Numbered from the stretch's first letter, positions 50,571-60,403 are shown. The stretch is 64,000 nucleotides of DNA from an uncultured Clostridia bacterium (GCA_934778205.1 CAKVOD010000003.1:118193-182192); one strand, 5' to 3'. The notes: generated by a model from the sequence alone, not told the origin. Numbers and translations: made by a program.

Positions 50571-52607
50571 TTATACCACAACGCAGTTTTTCCACGAGCC
50601 GTCACCTGTCAATTCGAATGATAAGTTCATTGCGTTTTTAGTGTCTGTCGAAATTTCGTAGCACGCAAAGTTGGTTGGCGCGAGTGTTGCGCCGTCCAAA
50701 AGTACTGTCAATCGACTTCCAAATGGTCTTGTGGCAAGTATTTTGTATGTTTTCTTTTGCTCTAAAGCAACACTAATTGAAATTGTACCTGATACACAAC
50801 TATATTCGGCAATGCACTCATTCCCGTCCATAACTGTAAGCATAAGCAAACTGTTTACCGCACTGTTTGTGGCTGTTAAATTTAATATTGTGCCCGCCGA
50901 TTCAACATTTGCTTGAACGCGCACCGCTTTACTTAAATTTGACACGGTTACAGTTAGTTTTCCACCACTGTACGTATAACTATAATCACAGTACCCTTCA
51001 CTTGCCAGAGACCCGCGCCCGCTCGCGCTGCTCGCGGTTATTGTTTTGGTGCCCGTTTCTGTAATCAAGTCAAATGAAGTTATTTGGTATTTGCTGGTGT
51101 CAATAGCCGCGTACTCAACCGTACGTGTACCTTTTGTTGTGTCACTTGAGTTTTTTACAACATAATTTGAATAATTGTATTCACTAAGGATTGTTTGATA
51201 CGCCGCCTTTAATGACAAGCTTGCGCTTGTGGCGTCGTTATAGCCAGACTTAACGCTGGCAGATACCTTACAGAGCTGCTGCTCTGCAAGGGAATCAAGA
51301 GAGAGATGGAGCGCAACGCGAACGCCGTTGCAGTTGTTGACATTATTGCTGCTATTGTTACCATTTTAGTTGATTTCGCGCGCGAAATGGTTACTGTTAG
51401 AATTGCCAGAACGCAGCCACGCCCAGGAATTTATTACTCTATCATACCCGTTCATTCTCCATAAGCCTGTGCGACCGTTAGTTGTACATTTCACAAAAGT
51501 ATAGTTCCCTTCACCGTCTTCTTCTCCATTATACACAACCAAGTCATCATCTTTTGTTAAATCAGTCTCTTGTGCTTGGTCATTAACATTCCACACCCAC
51601 GATAGTTCCGTATCTTCTTTCTCCCATTCATTTGTGGTCTTATTCTTTACTGAGAATACCTCATATCCACTTGGTATCCATAATAAGTCACTGACATTAT
51701 CTAAGCCATTTGTTATACTATAACTTGTGCTACCGTCTGAATCGGGTTGGTTAGCAGTGCTTTGCCAACTGCTTGGTACATCTTTTGGTGCGACCAGATA
51801 TGATGTGCCATACTTTGTTGATACTTGACTTTCTAGTGAGTTTGTTCCTGTGCTAACAAAGTCACGCAAAAGACTTTTCCCTGACTTTGTGGCGTTTGAG
51901 TTAGTCGAACTAGCAATATTAGTTTGACTTGTTAAATAATTATTGCACGTCGTACCGCTCACATACACATCAAATTGCGATTCCGTTTTGTACTGGCTGT
52001 TCATATAAAGTGTAAGGACGTCACTTGTGTCGTCCATTGAGCGATATACTACTTGCCACTGTACTGCTTTGTCGTTTGCGTCAATAATTGTGTCGCCGTA
52101 TAGTGTGACAAGCAATTGCGCAAAGTTGCGGCTTGTATCACTATCTAACTTGCCAAAATCTTCGCAAGTTAGTGCGGTATATGCGCTTCCAGAAATTGGC
52201 GTTGTGTTATTTTCTGTTACGCCGTTCCACACGGTTGTTGAATTGATATAGGAAAGCAAGTCATACAGCACTTCCCCATCCACAGTATTATTGCCCGTGA
52301 ACAATGGCTTGCTTGCCGTGTTCACTTGCACCCACGGCGCATTTGTAAATTCTCCGTCGTTTACTTGCCCCGCATCTAGCGGCGCTGTTTTTTTGAAATT
52401 GAATATTGGTGTCATAGCTAAAACTAGCCCTATACAAATCGACAAAAGCCACAAAAGCATATGCTTTGCAGAATCGAACTTGCTCTGTCTAGTTTTGCAC
52501 TTTGTTTGGGTATACTGTTGTTTTTCACAGTTAAGTGTACTAAAATAATGCCTTAAACTGTTATTTTTACAACTTCTACCCACACCTCCTTTTTGTTCTA
52601 TTTTCAT
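50571..52607 (-). pseudogene. DUF6273-like surface protein gene split by one in-frame stop
   Basis: Two frames, 52607-51366 (413 residues) and 51365-50571, are in the same phase and separated by a single TAA (51366-51368); joined they give about 678 codons. Order: a Cys/Lys/Gln-rich cytoplasmic tail (1-48), a membrane anchor (MLLWLLSICIGLVLAM), an extracellular region, then a lectin-like module with LLWIPSGYEVF, GLWRMNGYDRV, WLRSGNSNSNHFAREIN, the stop, and NGNNSSNNVNNCNGVRVALH, as in the DUF6273-type family (WLRS ... GVRPAL). After about 165 more residues comes the C-terminal beta-rich domain ending WKNCVVV. It has its own promoter at 52716-52744 and AAGGGAG before the ATG. The stop is either a nonsense mutation or the outcome of targeted variation. 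Confidence 0.75.
51268..51289. promoter_or_regulatory. Hairpin downstream of the Asn-rich region (DGR-like)
   Basis: TTACAGAGC-TGCT-GCTCTGCAA: a 9-bp stem (one G-T type mismatch) with a 4-nt loop, inside the coding region about 29 nt after the GVR codons. A short GC-rich stem with a 4-nt loop just after the variable region is a feature of diversity-generating retroelement targets; here this is inference. Confidence 0.4.
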
Positions 52608-52715
52608 AATATTTCTCCCTTGTATTCACATTTTTGTCCTAAAGAAAAAACCTACTACATAACCCCTTGCAGCGTGAATTATTCTCTAAGTACAATCCTA
52701 TGATAATACAAGTTT

Positions 52716-52744
52716 AGTATACCCAAAATTTTGTTTTTAGTCAA
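52716..52744 (-). promoter_or_regulatory. Promoter of the split surface protein gene
   Basis: Minus strand TTGACT (52744-52739), 17-bp spacer, TATACT (52721-52716). The flanks (AACATTTGA before and TTGGG between) match the promoter at 37362-37390. The leader to the ATG is about 100 nt. Confidence 0.75.
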
Positions 52745-52761
52745 ATGTTTTTGTATGCTTT

Positions 52762-54102
52762 TCACAAAAGTTGCAAAATTGTTTTGTGGAGATAGGTTGC
52801 TATGTCGTTTATCAGTGTTTCGTCCTCGCCCTCGACGAGTATGCGTATTTTGTTTTCTGTACCGCTGGCGCGCACGACCAGCCGACCGCCGTCGCTGAGC
52901 AAGGTTTGTGCGCGGTCGACTGCGTCGAGCAATTTTTCGCTCTTCAAAACTTCGTTTTTGTCCTTGTTTTGGACTGGCACGTCAATTTCGATAGCGGGGT
53001 AGATTTGCAAATCTTGCAATATTTCTTGAGGAGTTTTGTTTAAAATCTTTAATAATTTCAACATATACAATGCACTGTATATGCCGTCGCCTGTTTTGGC
53101 AAAGTCACTAATGATTATATGCCCCGCTTTTTCGCCACCTAGTGGAAGTTTTTCATTTTGCAGGCAAATGCTGACATTTTTGTCGCCGACTTGAACACGC
53201 TTTACTGTTATTCCGCGCTTATTTAGTGAATGTTCGACGCCAAAATTTGTCAATATGGTTGCAACTAATGTATTGCCATAGAGGACGCCCATTTCTTTCA
53301 TAAGAACTGCAAGCGTGTACATAATTTTGTCGCCGTCCACAATTCCGCCGTCGTTTAGCACGCATATGACGCGGTCGCCGTCCCCGTCAAAAGCAAACCC
53401 GATGTCGAATTTTCCAAGTTTGATTGAATTTTGCAAAAATTCGGGGTGCAATGCACCGCAATTTGTGTTGATATTAATTCCGTTTGCGGTGTTATTGAAC
53501 GCCACAACTTTGGCATTCAGTCGTTTGAACACTTCCTCGGCGCACGCGCAACACGCGCCATTTGCACAATCGAGTGCAACATTATAGTTTGACAAGTCTA
53601 TATTGATGTTGTTTGCTATCTTTTCAATATACTTTAGGCGCAAATTTTCATCTACTGTATATTCCCCCATTTTGTCAAACGTTTGCAAGCCAAAATCTGT
53701 TTGGTTTTTTAAAACATACTCAAGTTTTTTGATGCTTTCATCATTTAGTTTGTTGCCCGTTGTGTCAAATATTTTAATTCCGTTATATTGTGGCGGATTG
53801 TGCGATGCTGTAATCATCACGCCAAAATCAAACTCATTTGCAAGCACGCTGACTGCGGGCGTAGGCAAAATGCCAGCGTCGATGACGTCTGCACCGTGTG
53901 CAAGTGCGCCCGCTATGAGTGCGTGTTTGACAAAATCGGTGCTTGTGCGCGTGTCGCCTGCAATCATAATTCGTGGGCGGTGCAAGGAATTTTTATTTTC
54001 GCTTGCCAACACTGCAAGCGCTTTGCCGATATTGTAACAAAGTTTTGGGGTCAAAAACTCCCCCGCAATCCCGCGTATTCCATCTGTTCCAAATAAATTC
54101 AT
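52762..54102 (-). CDS. glmM: Phosphoglucosamine mutase
   Basis: Converts glucosamine 6-phosphate to glucosamine 1-phosphate for cell-wall precursor synthesis; 446 residues. NLFGTDGIRGIAGEFL at the N-terminus, phosphoserine loop VMITASHNPPQYNGIKIF, metal-binding FAFDGDGDRVI, sugar loop LGGEKAGHII and phosphate loop VRASGTENKIRI. Start at 54102 chosen for the GGAGAG 5 nt upstream and family fit; the frame is open further but without a site. Confidence 0.96.
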   Translation of the reverse strand: MNLFGTDGIRGIAGEFLTPKLCYNIGKALAVLASENKNSLHRPRIMIAGDTRTSTDFVKHALIAGALAHGADVIDAGILPTPAVSVLANEFDFGVMITASHNPPQYNGIKIFDTTGNKLNDESIKKLEYVLKNQTDFGLQTFDKMGEYTVDENLRLKYIEKIANNINIDLSNYNVALDCANGACCACAEEVFKRLNAKVVAFNNTANGININTNCGALHPEFLQNSIKLGKFDIGFAFDGDGDRVICVLNDGGIVDGDKIMYTLAVLMKEMGVLYGNTLVATILTNFGVEHSLNKRGITVKRVQVGDKNVSICLQNEKLPLGGEKAGHIIISDFAKTGDGIYSALYMLKLLKILNKTPQEILQDLQIYPAIEIDVPVQNKDKNEVLKSEKLLDAVDRAQTLLSDGGRLVVRASGTENKIRILVEGEDETLINDIATYLHKTILQLL

Positions 54103-54257
54103 ATTCTCTCCAAAATTTGATATTATAAAGTAAACTATGTATTTGGTTTTGTTGTTGTGATAAAATTTTTGACTTTTTGTCATTATACAAATTGTAAGCG
54201 CATATAATATCCATTAACAAATTTATTTGGCGCAGGTAAAAAAAAATAAATATTTAC

Positions 54258-54286
54258 TTGTATTTTAACGCAAAATATAGTACAAT
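54258..54286 (+). promoter_or_regulatory. Promoter of the giant CvpA-like gene
   Basis: TTGTAT (54258-54263), 17-bp spacer, TACAAT (54281-54286); AAGGAG follows about 15 nt later and the ATG is at 54313. Confidence 0.65.
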
Positions 54287-54312
54287 GTTTATAGTAAATT
54301 AAGGAGAAAATT

Positions 54313-57300
54313 ATGGAAATCGCTACAATAGTCACAATTGCTCTCAACGCGCTGTTTGCGTTGTGCATAATTCTAGGCTTTCTGTGGGGGCTAAAACGCG
54401 GATTAAAGAGTTCGGCAATGCGCATCGGTTTCATTGCTGGTTGCTTGATACTCGCGTTCTTCATAGCAATGCCTGTGACAAGTTCAATTACCAATATGGA
54501 CATATCATCTATTTATACTTACACTGACCCTAATGGTATTGTTCACAAGACGCCGAGCGACATTATTGCAAATGCTGTTGCTAATATTTCGCCCGATGTC
54601 AAGGAAGCATATGACAATAGTGAAAGTTTGAGGGCGCTCATTGATGCTTTGCCTCAAATGATTATTCAAAGCATTGTCTTTGTAATTCTTTTCTGGTTAT
54701 TAAAACTCATCACTTGGCCAATTTTTGCAATTATTGCAAAAACATTATGGGGCGAGAAAAAACAAAAGAAGTCTAAGGAACAACAGCCAAAAACTGTGCA
54801 AAGTGGCAGGGTTATTGAAAACGGCAACACGCGACCTACACCTAAAAAGAAAGTGAAAAAATATAGGTGGGCAGGTGCTACTATTGGCACTTTGCAAGGA
54901 CTTTTGATTGCGTTCTTTACCCTACTACCTGTGGCGGGGTTCTCAAGCATCGTCAAAAATATTGACAAGCAAGCGAGCGTATCGGCAGAAACTACCAACA
55001 CGAATAATGACAACGACCTCAAACCGCTTGGACAAATGTTGCGCGAAAATCTTGGAGATGACCCTGTCAACGCGCTCATTGCGTACGACAAAACTGCGCT
55101 CGGCGTGATTTGTGGGTGGACGGGCATTGATGGCGTGGCATTTGATATACAAACTTCCGCTAAGATCAATGGAAAGACGACAAATTTGCGAAAAGAAGTC
55201 AATGCGCTAAGCAACGCTTACAATGAAGCGTCAAAAATCAAGAGTTTTGACCTTTCAAAAATGGATTTTGACACGGTTCAAAAATTGTTTGACTATTTGA
55301 TTTCGTCCCCAAGCCTTTCAAGCATTGCGGACGAATTGATGCCTTATTATATTAACAAGACTATCAAAGAATCCAACGACATTGACCCAACGCTAAAAGA
55401 ACTTTTGACGATGTATGTTGACGCATACGGCACGCCAAAGATTGACGAACTTCGCGACGACATTGGACACATTTGCACGGCGTTGAAGATTATCCAAAGC
55501 AACGACATTTTTGCTTATGTTGAAAATGCTAATCCGTTTGATTTTTATGAATTTGTGAAAATTATCGAAGCCAACGACGAAAAGAACCCGTTGCGCGACA
55601 TATTCGCTGAGGTTACGCAGTCGACAACAACTCAAAAGATTTTCCAAACATTCATAAATTATGGTTTGAAATCGCTTGGAGATGAAGTTTCAAAGGCAAC
55701 AAAGAAAGAAATCACTGTCAACACTGTCACATTCGACAATGTCAACTGGGACAATGTGAGAGATGAAGTTCCTAGCATTCTCAACAAGAGTATTTCTGTT
55801 TATAGAAATTATAAAGAAAGCACTGAAACGAGTGAAACAAACAAGATTTTGAGCATCAACTTCAAGTCCGTCGGCGAAATATTGCAACTATTCTCGTCTT
55901 CAAATTTGCTTGAAGGTGCATTCGATAGCGCAATGGATATTCTTGACCAATACGACGACTATAGCAAGTACATTGATTTCAGCGCGATGAAAAATAAAGC
56001 CAACTTTGTTTCTGAAATGACATATGTTCAAAACTCTATTGACGCACTTAGGAGCGTCGGGGCGCTTGAATACTTCAACGAGGGTTCGACAATGAAAATT
56101 GAGGACTTGTTGAAAAAAATTGACACTATCATTCCCGACACTACAGACCATTGCATTGATGTCGTTGTGACAAATATTACTTCGTCGACAGTTTTGAAAA
56201 CAAGCTTGCCAAAGACACTCAATACCATTTACCCTGACCTTTTGAAAGATTGGTCTAGCACAATTGACAAAATTAATAATGCAAACATTGACTGGAAAAA
56301 TGAAACTGCCACGCTAAAGAAGATTGCGCACTTCGCGTGTGACAACATTGATATTTTTACTAAAAACTTCACTGCAAAAAAATTGTTAAATGAAATCAAC
56401 GTTGCAGAACTCGGCGAGAACATTGATGCTATGCGCGACAGCAAATTGTTCTTCCCTGTCGTAAAGGCGGGAATTGACTACGCTAAATCAAATGCTGACT
56501 TCAAAGACTATCTCAATGTTGACGCGCTTTCAACAAACCTCAACTTCACAAACGAATTCAAGGCGCTTTCAAAAGCGATTAGCGTTGCTAAAGATTCGGG
56601 CATTATGGACAAAGTTTTGACGGGCGGAAACAATATGACGCAAGACATTTTGGACATTTTGAACAGCGACCAGACAATCGCAAGCAATTTGGTTGACAAC
56701 TTGTTTGATAGTTCAATCATTCAAAAGAGCGTAGAACCTATTGTCAACAAACTACAATCTCTTGTCGGTGATGCAATCAACATAAAGATTGAAAAGACAA
56801 CTATTGATGTAAATGATTTTGTTCAAAACCTTGCTACAAAGAAAGTTGAGTTCAGCAACATTCTCAATAGCATCGCAAAAGTTGGTAGCACGGCGCTTGC
56901 AAGCACGTTCTCACTTGACACTTTCGCTGATAAAATTGACGATTTTGCAAATGCGTTCACTGCCCTGCAAAATTCTAGCGAGTTCCACAACACTTATGTT
57001 GCACTCGTTGACTATTTGTCGACAAATGAAAAGATTAATGACGTCATCGATTTCACGGTTGTTGGCAACAACTTTGACTACACCGCTGAATTTGGTAAAC
57101 TTAAAGAAATAATCAACATTTTGAAGACAAACAATATTTGGCAACCTCTTGTTGACGGCACGGGAAAAATTGAAGACCTTGTCGACACGCTAGATGCGGA
57201 TACCAAAGAACAAATTACTCAAAAAATCCTTGAAAGCAAATTGTTTGTTGGTTACGCAACAAAGGCGCTCAACAATATGATTGACGAATTTAATACTTGC

Positions 57301-58368
57301 CTTGGTGCTTCGGTTGCGCACATACCTGACGGAACTGACCTATCTAGCCAAAGCGAAAACATTGCAAAGATTACAAAGTATCTTTCAAATATAGACACAA
57401 ATAACGCGATTAATATCGACAATATTGATTTAAATAACCTTGGCAACCTATTGACCGAACTTAAAATCAATAAATTCAACTTTACGCCAAGTGGCGCATT
57501 GAGTGGCGTATACGACGCATTTGTTGACTATATGCTCAATGATGGAACATATGGCTACATCATTTTAGATGCCTGCAACTTCAGCACTGGTCTTGAAATT
57601 GCGCCAAAAGATAATGAAACTATCCTATGGCCTCAAGTGACATCAGCGTTTGACGAACTCTTGAACGTATACGACAGTCTTACGACTATCGAAACTTTGA
57701 CCGCTGACAATATTGTTTCAATATTTGAAAAAATTGGCACAAGCAAGAACACCCTTGTTCCTAGACTTGTCAAAACCTACTTGAAACACAACGAAACTAA
57801 CTCAAATAAGATTGATGCAATCAATAATTTTGATTTCAGTGACACAATGTTCAATAGTTCAGCAATTAGAACGCTCTATTCATTGAAAGATTGCGCTGAC
57901 GCAATTGACGCAAACGACAAAGATACAAGTCTTGCAAATATTAGTGAACAACTTAATACGCTCAGCGTATACGACCGCACAAAACTTGACAACTTGATTG
58001 CCTTCATTGATGCAGTTACAAACAAAGACATTGCGTCTTACACAAATGGCGTTGACTTTGCGATTGAAAAGACCTGCGTAGACAATTTGAGAACCCTTCT
58101 CAATGTAGATAAGTATTCACTTGAAACTTTGAAATCCGCAATTGATGCAATCAAAGATTCAACATTAGTACTTGGCAAACTTGCCGAACAAAACATTATA
58201 ATATGCGATGTTGATTCAGATGAAGTTTTGAATGACATTGTCGGCAGTTCCGCTTCGCAAGGAACAAAAGATGCTATTGTTAAAGAAATAAAAGATTACA
58301 TCAAAAATAATGTTTCAGACGCTACAAAGCAAAACAACATTGCCCAAATTTTGGGTTTAACGTTATAA
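54313..58368 (+). CDS. Giant membrane protein: CvpA-like N-terminus plus about 1100-residue helical repeat domain
   Basis: 1351 residues. Four membrane segments lie at about 7-25, 32-52, 113-135 and 190-215, with the CvpA/colicin-V-production-like features LGFLWGLKRGLKSSAMRIG and GATIGTLQGLLIAFFTLLPV. A basic cytoplasmic loop (about 145-190) separates the second pair. Residues 220-1351 should be outside and are helical, with no signal of a known enzyme. They contain at least three divergent repeats of about 200 residues marked by NF-x2-EF-x-L-x3-I-x6-GI-x6-G-x5-DLLD, seen near 560, 745 and 920, each followed by a LNTI/VNKL/LNNMI helix end. Gene stands alone with its own promoter and terminator. 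Confidence 0.8.
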   Translation: MEIATIVTIALNALFALCIILGFLWGLKRGLKSSAMRIGFIAGCLILAFFIAMPVTSSITNMDISSIYTYTDPNGIVHKTPSDIIANAVANISPDVKEAYDNSESLRALIDALPQMIIQSIVFVILFWLLKLITWPIFAIIAKTLWGEKKQKKSKEQQPKTVQSGRVIENGNTRPTPKKKVKKYRWAGATIGTLQGLLIAFFTLLPVAGFSSIVKNIDKQASVSAETTNTNNDNDLKPLGQMLRENLGDDPVNALIAYDKTALGVICGWTGIDGVAFDIQTSAKINGKTTNLRKEVNALSNAYNEASKIKSFDLSKMDFDTVQKLFDYLISSPSLSSIADELMPYYINKTIKESNDIDPTLKELLTMYVDAYGTPKIDELRDDIGHICTALKIIQSNDIFAYVENANPFDFYEFVKIIEANDEKNPLRDIFAEVTQSTTTQKIFQTFINYGLKSLGDEVSKATKKEITVNTVTFDNVNWDNVRDEVPSILNKSISVYRNYKESTETSETNKILSINFKSVGEILQLFSSSNLLEGAFDSAMDILDQYDDYSKYIDFSAMKNKANFVSEMTYVQNSIDALRSVGALEYFNEGSTMKIEDLLKKIDTIIPDTTDHCIDVVVTNITSSTVLKTSLPKTLNTIYPDLLKDWSSTIDKINNANIDWKNETATLKKIAHFACDNIDIFTKNFTAKKLLNEINVAELGENIDAMRDSKLFFPVVKAGIDYAKSNADFKDYLNVDALSTNLNFTNEFKALSKAISVAKDSGIMDKVLTGGNNMTQDILDILNSDQTIASNLVDNLFDSSIIQKSVEPIVNKLQSLVGDAINIKIEKTTIDVNDFVQNLATKKVEFSNILNSIAKVGSTALASTFSLDTFADKIDDFANAFTALQNSSEFHNTYVALVDYLSTNEKINDVIDFTVVGNNFDYTAEFGKLKEIINILKTNNIWQPLVDGTGKIEDLVDTLDADTKEQITQKILESKLFVGYATKALNNMIDEFNTCLGASVAHIPDGTDLSSQSENIAKITKYLSNIDTNNAINIDNIDLNNLGNLLTELKINKFNFTPSGALSGVYDAFVDYMLNDGTYGYIILDACNFSTGLEIAPKDNETILWPQVTSAFDELLNVYDSLTTIETLTADNIVSIFEKIGTSKNTLVPRLVKTYLKHNETNSNKIDAINNFDFSDTMFNSSAIRTLYSLKDCADAIDANDKDTSLANISEQLNTLSVYDRTKLDNLIAFIDAVTNKDIASYTNGVDFAIEKTCVDNLRTLLNVDKYSLETLKSAIDAIKDSTLVLGKLAEQNIIICDVDSDEVLNDIVGSSASQGTKDAIVKEIKDYIKNNVSDATKQNNIAQILGLTL

Positions 58369-58428
58369 TCCTGCATAATGCAAACAAAATTGTTCGCGAC
58401 AATGAAGTGAACATTTAAGATGAAAAGA

Positions 58429-58463
58429 AAATAGGAAGAAACCATCGTTTCTTCCTATTTTTT
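58429..58463 (+). terminator. Terminator of the CvpA-like gene
   Basis: AAATAGGAAGAAA (58429-58441), loop CCATCG, TTTCTTCCTATTT then T run. 13-bp perfect stem about 60 nt after the stop. The same stem sequence recurs at 62286-62330. Confidence 0.85.
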
Positions 58464-58496
58464 ATATTTATTATATATACATTTATATTTGAATAC

Positions 58497-58520
58497 AAAA
58501 AAGCACCCGCTCAGGGTGCT
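58497..58520 (-). terminator. Terminator of the HicB-like gene
   Basis: On the minus strand AGCACCC pairs with GGGTGCT around GAGC/TGAGC and is followed by TTTTTTG. It touches the stop codon of the HicB-like gene. Confidence 0.75.
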
Positions 58521-58773
58521 AGACAACATCGACATCTACAAGGCATACAATATTTTTGCTTTCTTTTTTGACAACTTCAAATGGAGTTGGCTCGGCAACC
58601 TCTTCATCATACTTTTTCGCATATTTTAGATATGTGGTCAAAACCTCTTTTGCCCTTGCAAACGCTTCCTCAACAGTTTTCCCTTCCGCAAACAACTCTA
58701 GGTCGTGGATTGCGGCGGTATATGTGTCGGATTCGTCATCGTAATAAAATACGCACGGATACGAAATTATCAT
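58519..58773 (-). CDS. Orphan HicB-family protein
   Basis: 84 residues. YPCVFYYDDESDTYTAAIHD and ELFAEGKTVEEAFARAKEVL match the partial RNase-H-like HicB fold. HicB normally neutralises a HicA RNase toxin encoded next to it; no HicA frame is seen on either side, and the C-terminal DNA-binding part of long HicB proteins is absent. It may be a solitary antitoxin or regulator. Confidence 0.85.
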   Translation of the reverse strand: MIISYPCVFYYDDESDTYTAAIHDLELFAEGKTVEEAFARAKEVLTTYLKYAKKYDEEVAEPTPFEVVKKESKNIVCLVDVDVV

Positions 58774-58843
58774 AACTCACCTTTTTTGTAGTATATCACA
58801 TTTTTTTGTTTTTACCAACTTATTTTATGCAAATTTTTGATAA

Positions 58844-59254
58844 TTATAACCCTGCCATAAAGTTGGCATTGATTGCTCTGCCGATAAACATCATCATCAA
58901 ACTCAAACTTATCATAAAACTCAAGATAAAAAACGCTGTTGCTATATTATTGTATTCTTTTTTTTCGCCACTGATTTTTAGTTTTTTGCGATTCTTTTTG
59001 CAAAAAACAAATGCAACTGTATGTGCGCAAGTATACAAATATATTGGTACACCCCACCATACCGCATATTTATGTGGCAATCCAAAAATCAAGACCAAGG
59101 CAAGCGTGATAACTGTCAATGCAAGTATCCCATATGATACATAACTAAGATACATTGACTTCTCCCTTGCGTATAGTTTGACTTGCCCCGCGTCTTGTTT
59201 TTCAGGCTCCACAATTGACGTCAAATCAAAAAGTCTAAAATCATTAATATCCAT
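58844..59254 (-). CDS. Small membrane protein of unknown function
   Basis: 136 residues, not recognised. A hydrophilic N-terminus of about 35 residues (FDLTSIVEPEKQDAGQVKLY) is followed by three membrane segments near 37-58, 66-84 and 108-130, the last two separated by a basic loop (CKKNRKKLKISGEKKEY). No ribosome binding site of note; stands between the HicB-like gene and a LOG-type gene. Confidence 0.65.
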   Translation of the reverse strand: MDINDFRLFDLTSIVEPEKQDAGQVKLYAREKSMYLSYVSYGILALTVITLALVLIFGLPHKYAVWWGVPIYLYTCAHTVAFVFCKKNRKKLKISGEKKEYNNIATAFFILSFMISLSLMMMFIGRAINANFMAGL

Positions 59255-59355
59255 TCATCAACACTCCTTTTTGTGCTTGTCCTGCGAGATTTTGAAAGTA
59301 GATTTACTTGCAAAACTTACCGCGCAAATTACGTCGTTATGTTATGTCAGTACGA

Positions 59356-59934
59356 TTATCTAATACGTTTGCCGTCAAATGTTATTCTATCAAATCTCAA
59401 ATTGTAGTGTTTTAACTTTTCGTCCAAAAGTTTTATCACATCATCTGCATCTTTTGCGCCCCAAACCATATCTTCAAAATTTTCGTCATAAATACGTTTT
59501 TCGCCTACTTGCGTGTTTGCAACTTTAGCACTCCAGCCTGTTGCGGTTTCCATTGCTATAACCATACGATAAAGTGTCCACGCGTTGGCAATTTCGCCAA
59601 GCGTTCCGCTTCCACCGCCAATTGCGATGACTGCAGGCGTGTTTGCTGTGATAACATCGCGCGCAAGGTCAATTCCAGTTGGAATGACTATATCGGCATA
59701 TTCATTTGCAACTCTTTCATCATACATAGGCAAAACGGCAACTGTATCACCCTCGCGATATTTTTTGCTTGCTTTTGCGCCTTGCAAAGCATATTTCATA
59801 ACGCCGTCAAGCCCGCCCGTCATAACTCTATAACCATTATCAACCAATTTTTTGCCGACTTCAAATGCAAGTTGCGCATTGACTGAGCCTTCCTCACAAA
59901 CCCCATTTCCACAAACTGAAATAATTGTTCTCAT
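59356..59934 (-). CDS. LOG-type (TIGR00725) nucleotide-binding protein
   Basis: 192 residues with the Rossmann-like LOG fold: SVCGNGVCEEGSVNAQLAFE, GYRVMTGGLDGVMKYALQGA and IAIGGGSGTLGEIANAWTLY. In the related LOG enzymes PGGxGTxxE catalyses phosphoribohydrolysis of nucleotides; here the motif is GGGSGTLGE, as in the TIGR00725 subgroup, whose substrate is not established. Start at 59934 has GGAGA 5 nt upstream. Confidence 0.88.
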   Translation of the reverse strand: MRTIISVCGNGVCEEGSVNAQLAFEVGKKLVDNGYRVMTGGLDGVMKYALQGAKASKKYREGDTVAVLPMYDERVANEYADIVIPTGIDLARDVITANTPAVIAIGGGSGTLGEIANAWTLYRMVIAMETATGWSAKVANTQVGEKRIYDENFEDMVWGAKDADDVIKLLDEKLKHYNLRFDRITFDGKRIR

Positions 59935-59976
59935 ACTATCTCCATAACGTATTTTATGCAAAAACAAAAAATGAAG

Positions 59977-60249
59977 TTACATCTCCATTTCTTGATCTTT
60001 ATTCTTTTTGACATCATCGCTCAAAATCTTGATTTTTTGTTGATATGTGTCAATCAATGAACGCAAAATTTGATTATTTTGAATCAAAAATTCCATTTCC
60101 TTTTTAATCTTTTTGATGTCAAATAGTTTTGCTTGCAAAATAATCAAAAAATCTCTTGACATTGTATTTAATTCATCCATTGAAATTGAAATCCCCAACT
60201 CCTCAAGAGCCGCTTTAATTTCATCGATATTTACTTCCAATTCTTCCAT
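59977..60249 (-). CDS. Short coiled-coil protein
   Basis: 90 residues, unrecognised. Acidic N-terminus (MEELEVNIDEIKAALEELG), a middle helix and a C-terminal heptad-rich segment (IKKIKKEMEFLIQNNQILRS) that should form a coiled coil. No membrane segment. GAGGAG stands 7 nt before the ATG at 60249. It is 43 nt upstream of the LOG-type gene and may share its transcript. Confidence 0.7.
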   Translation of the reverse strand: MEELEVNIDEIKAALEELGISISMDELNTMSRDFLIILQAKLFDIKKIKKEMEFLIQNNQILRSLIDTYQQKIKILSDDVKKNKDQEMEM

Positions 60250-60403
60250 TGCAATTCTCCTCACTTTGCATTGATATTTCATTATAGCACAATTTTTTGA
60301 AAAAATCTATTCATTTTAACAACTTTTTGAAATTTTATAAATTTAATATTTGGTTTACACATTTACACTTGCGATAGTTCCCATTTAATACACGCTTTTG
60401 ATA

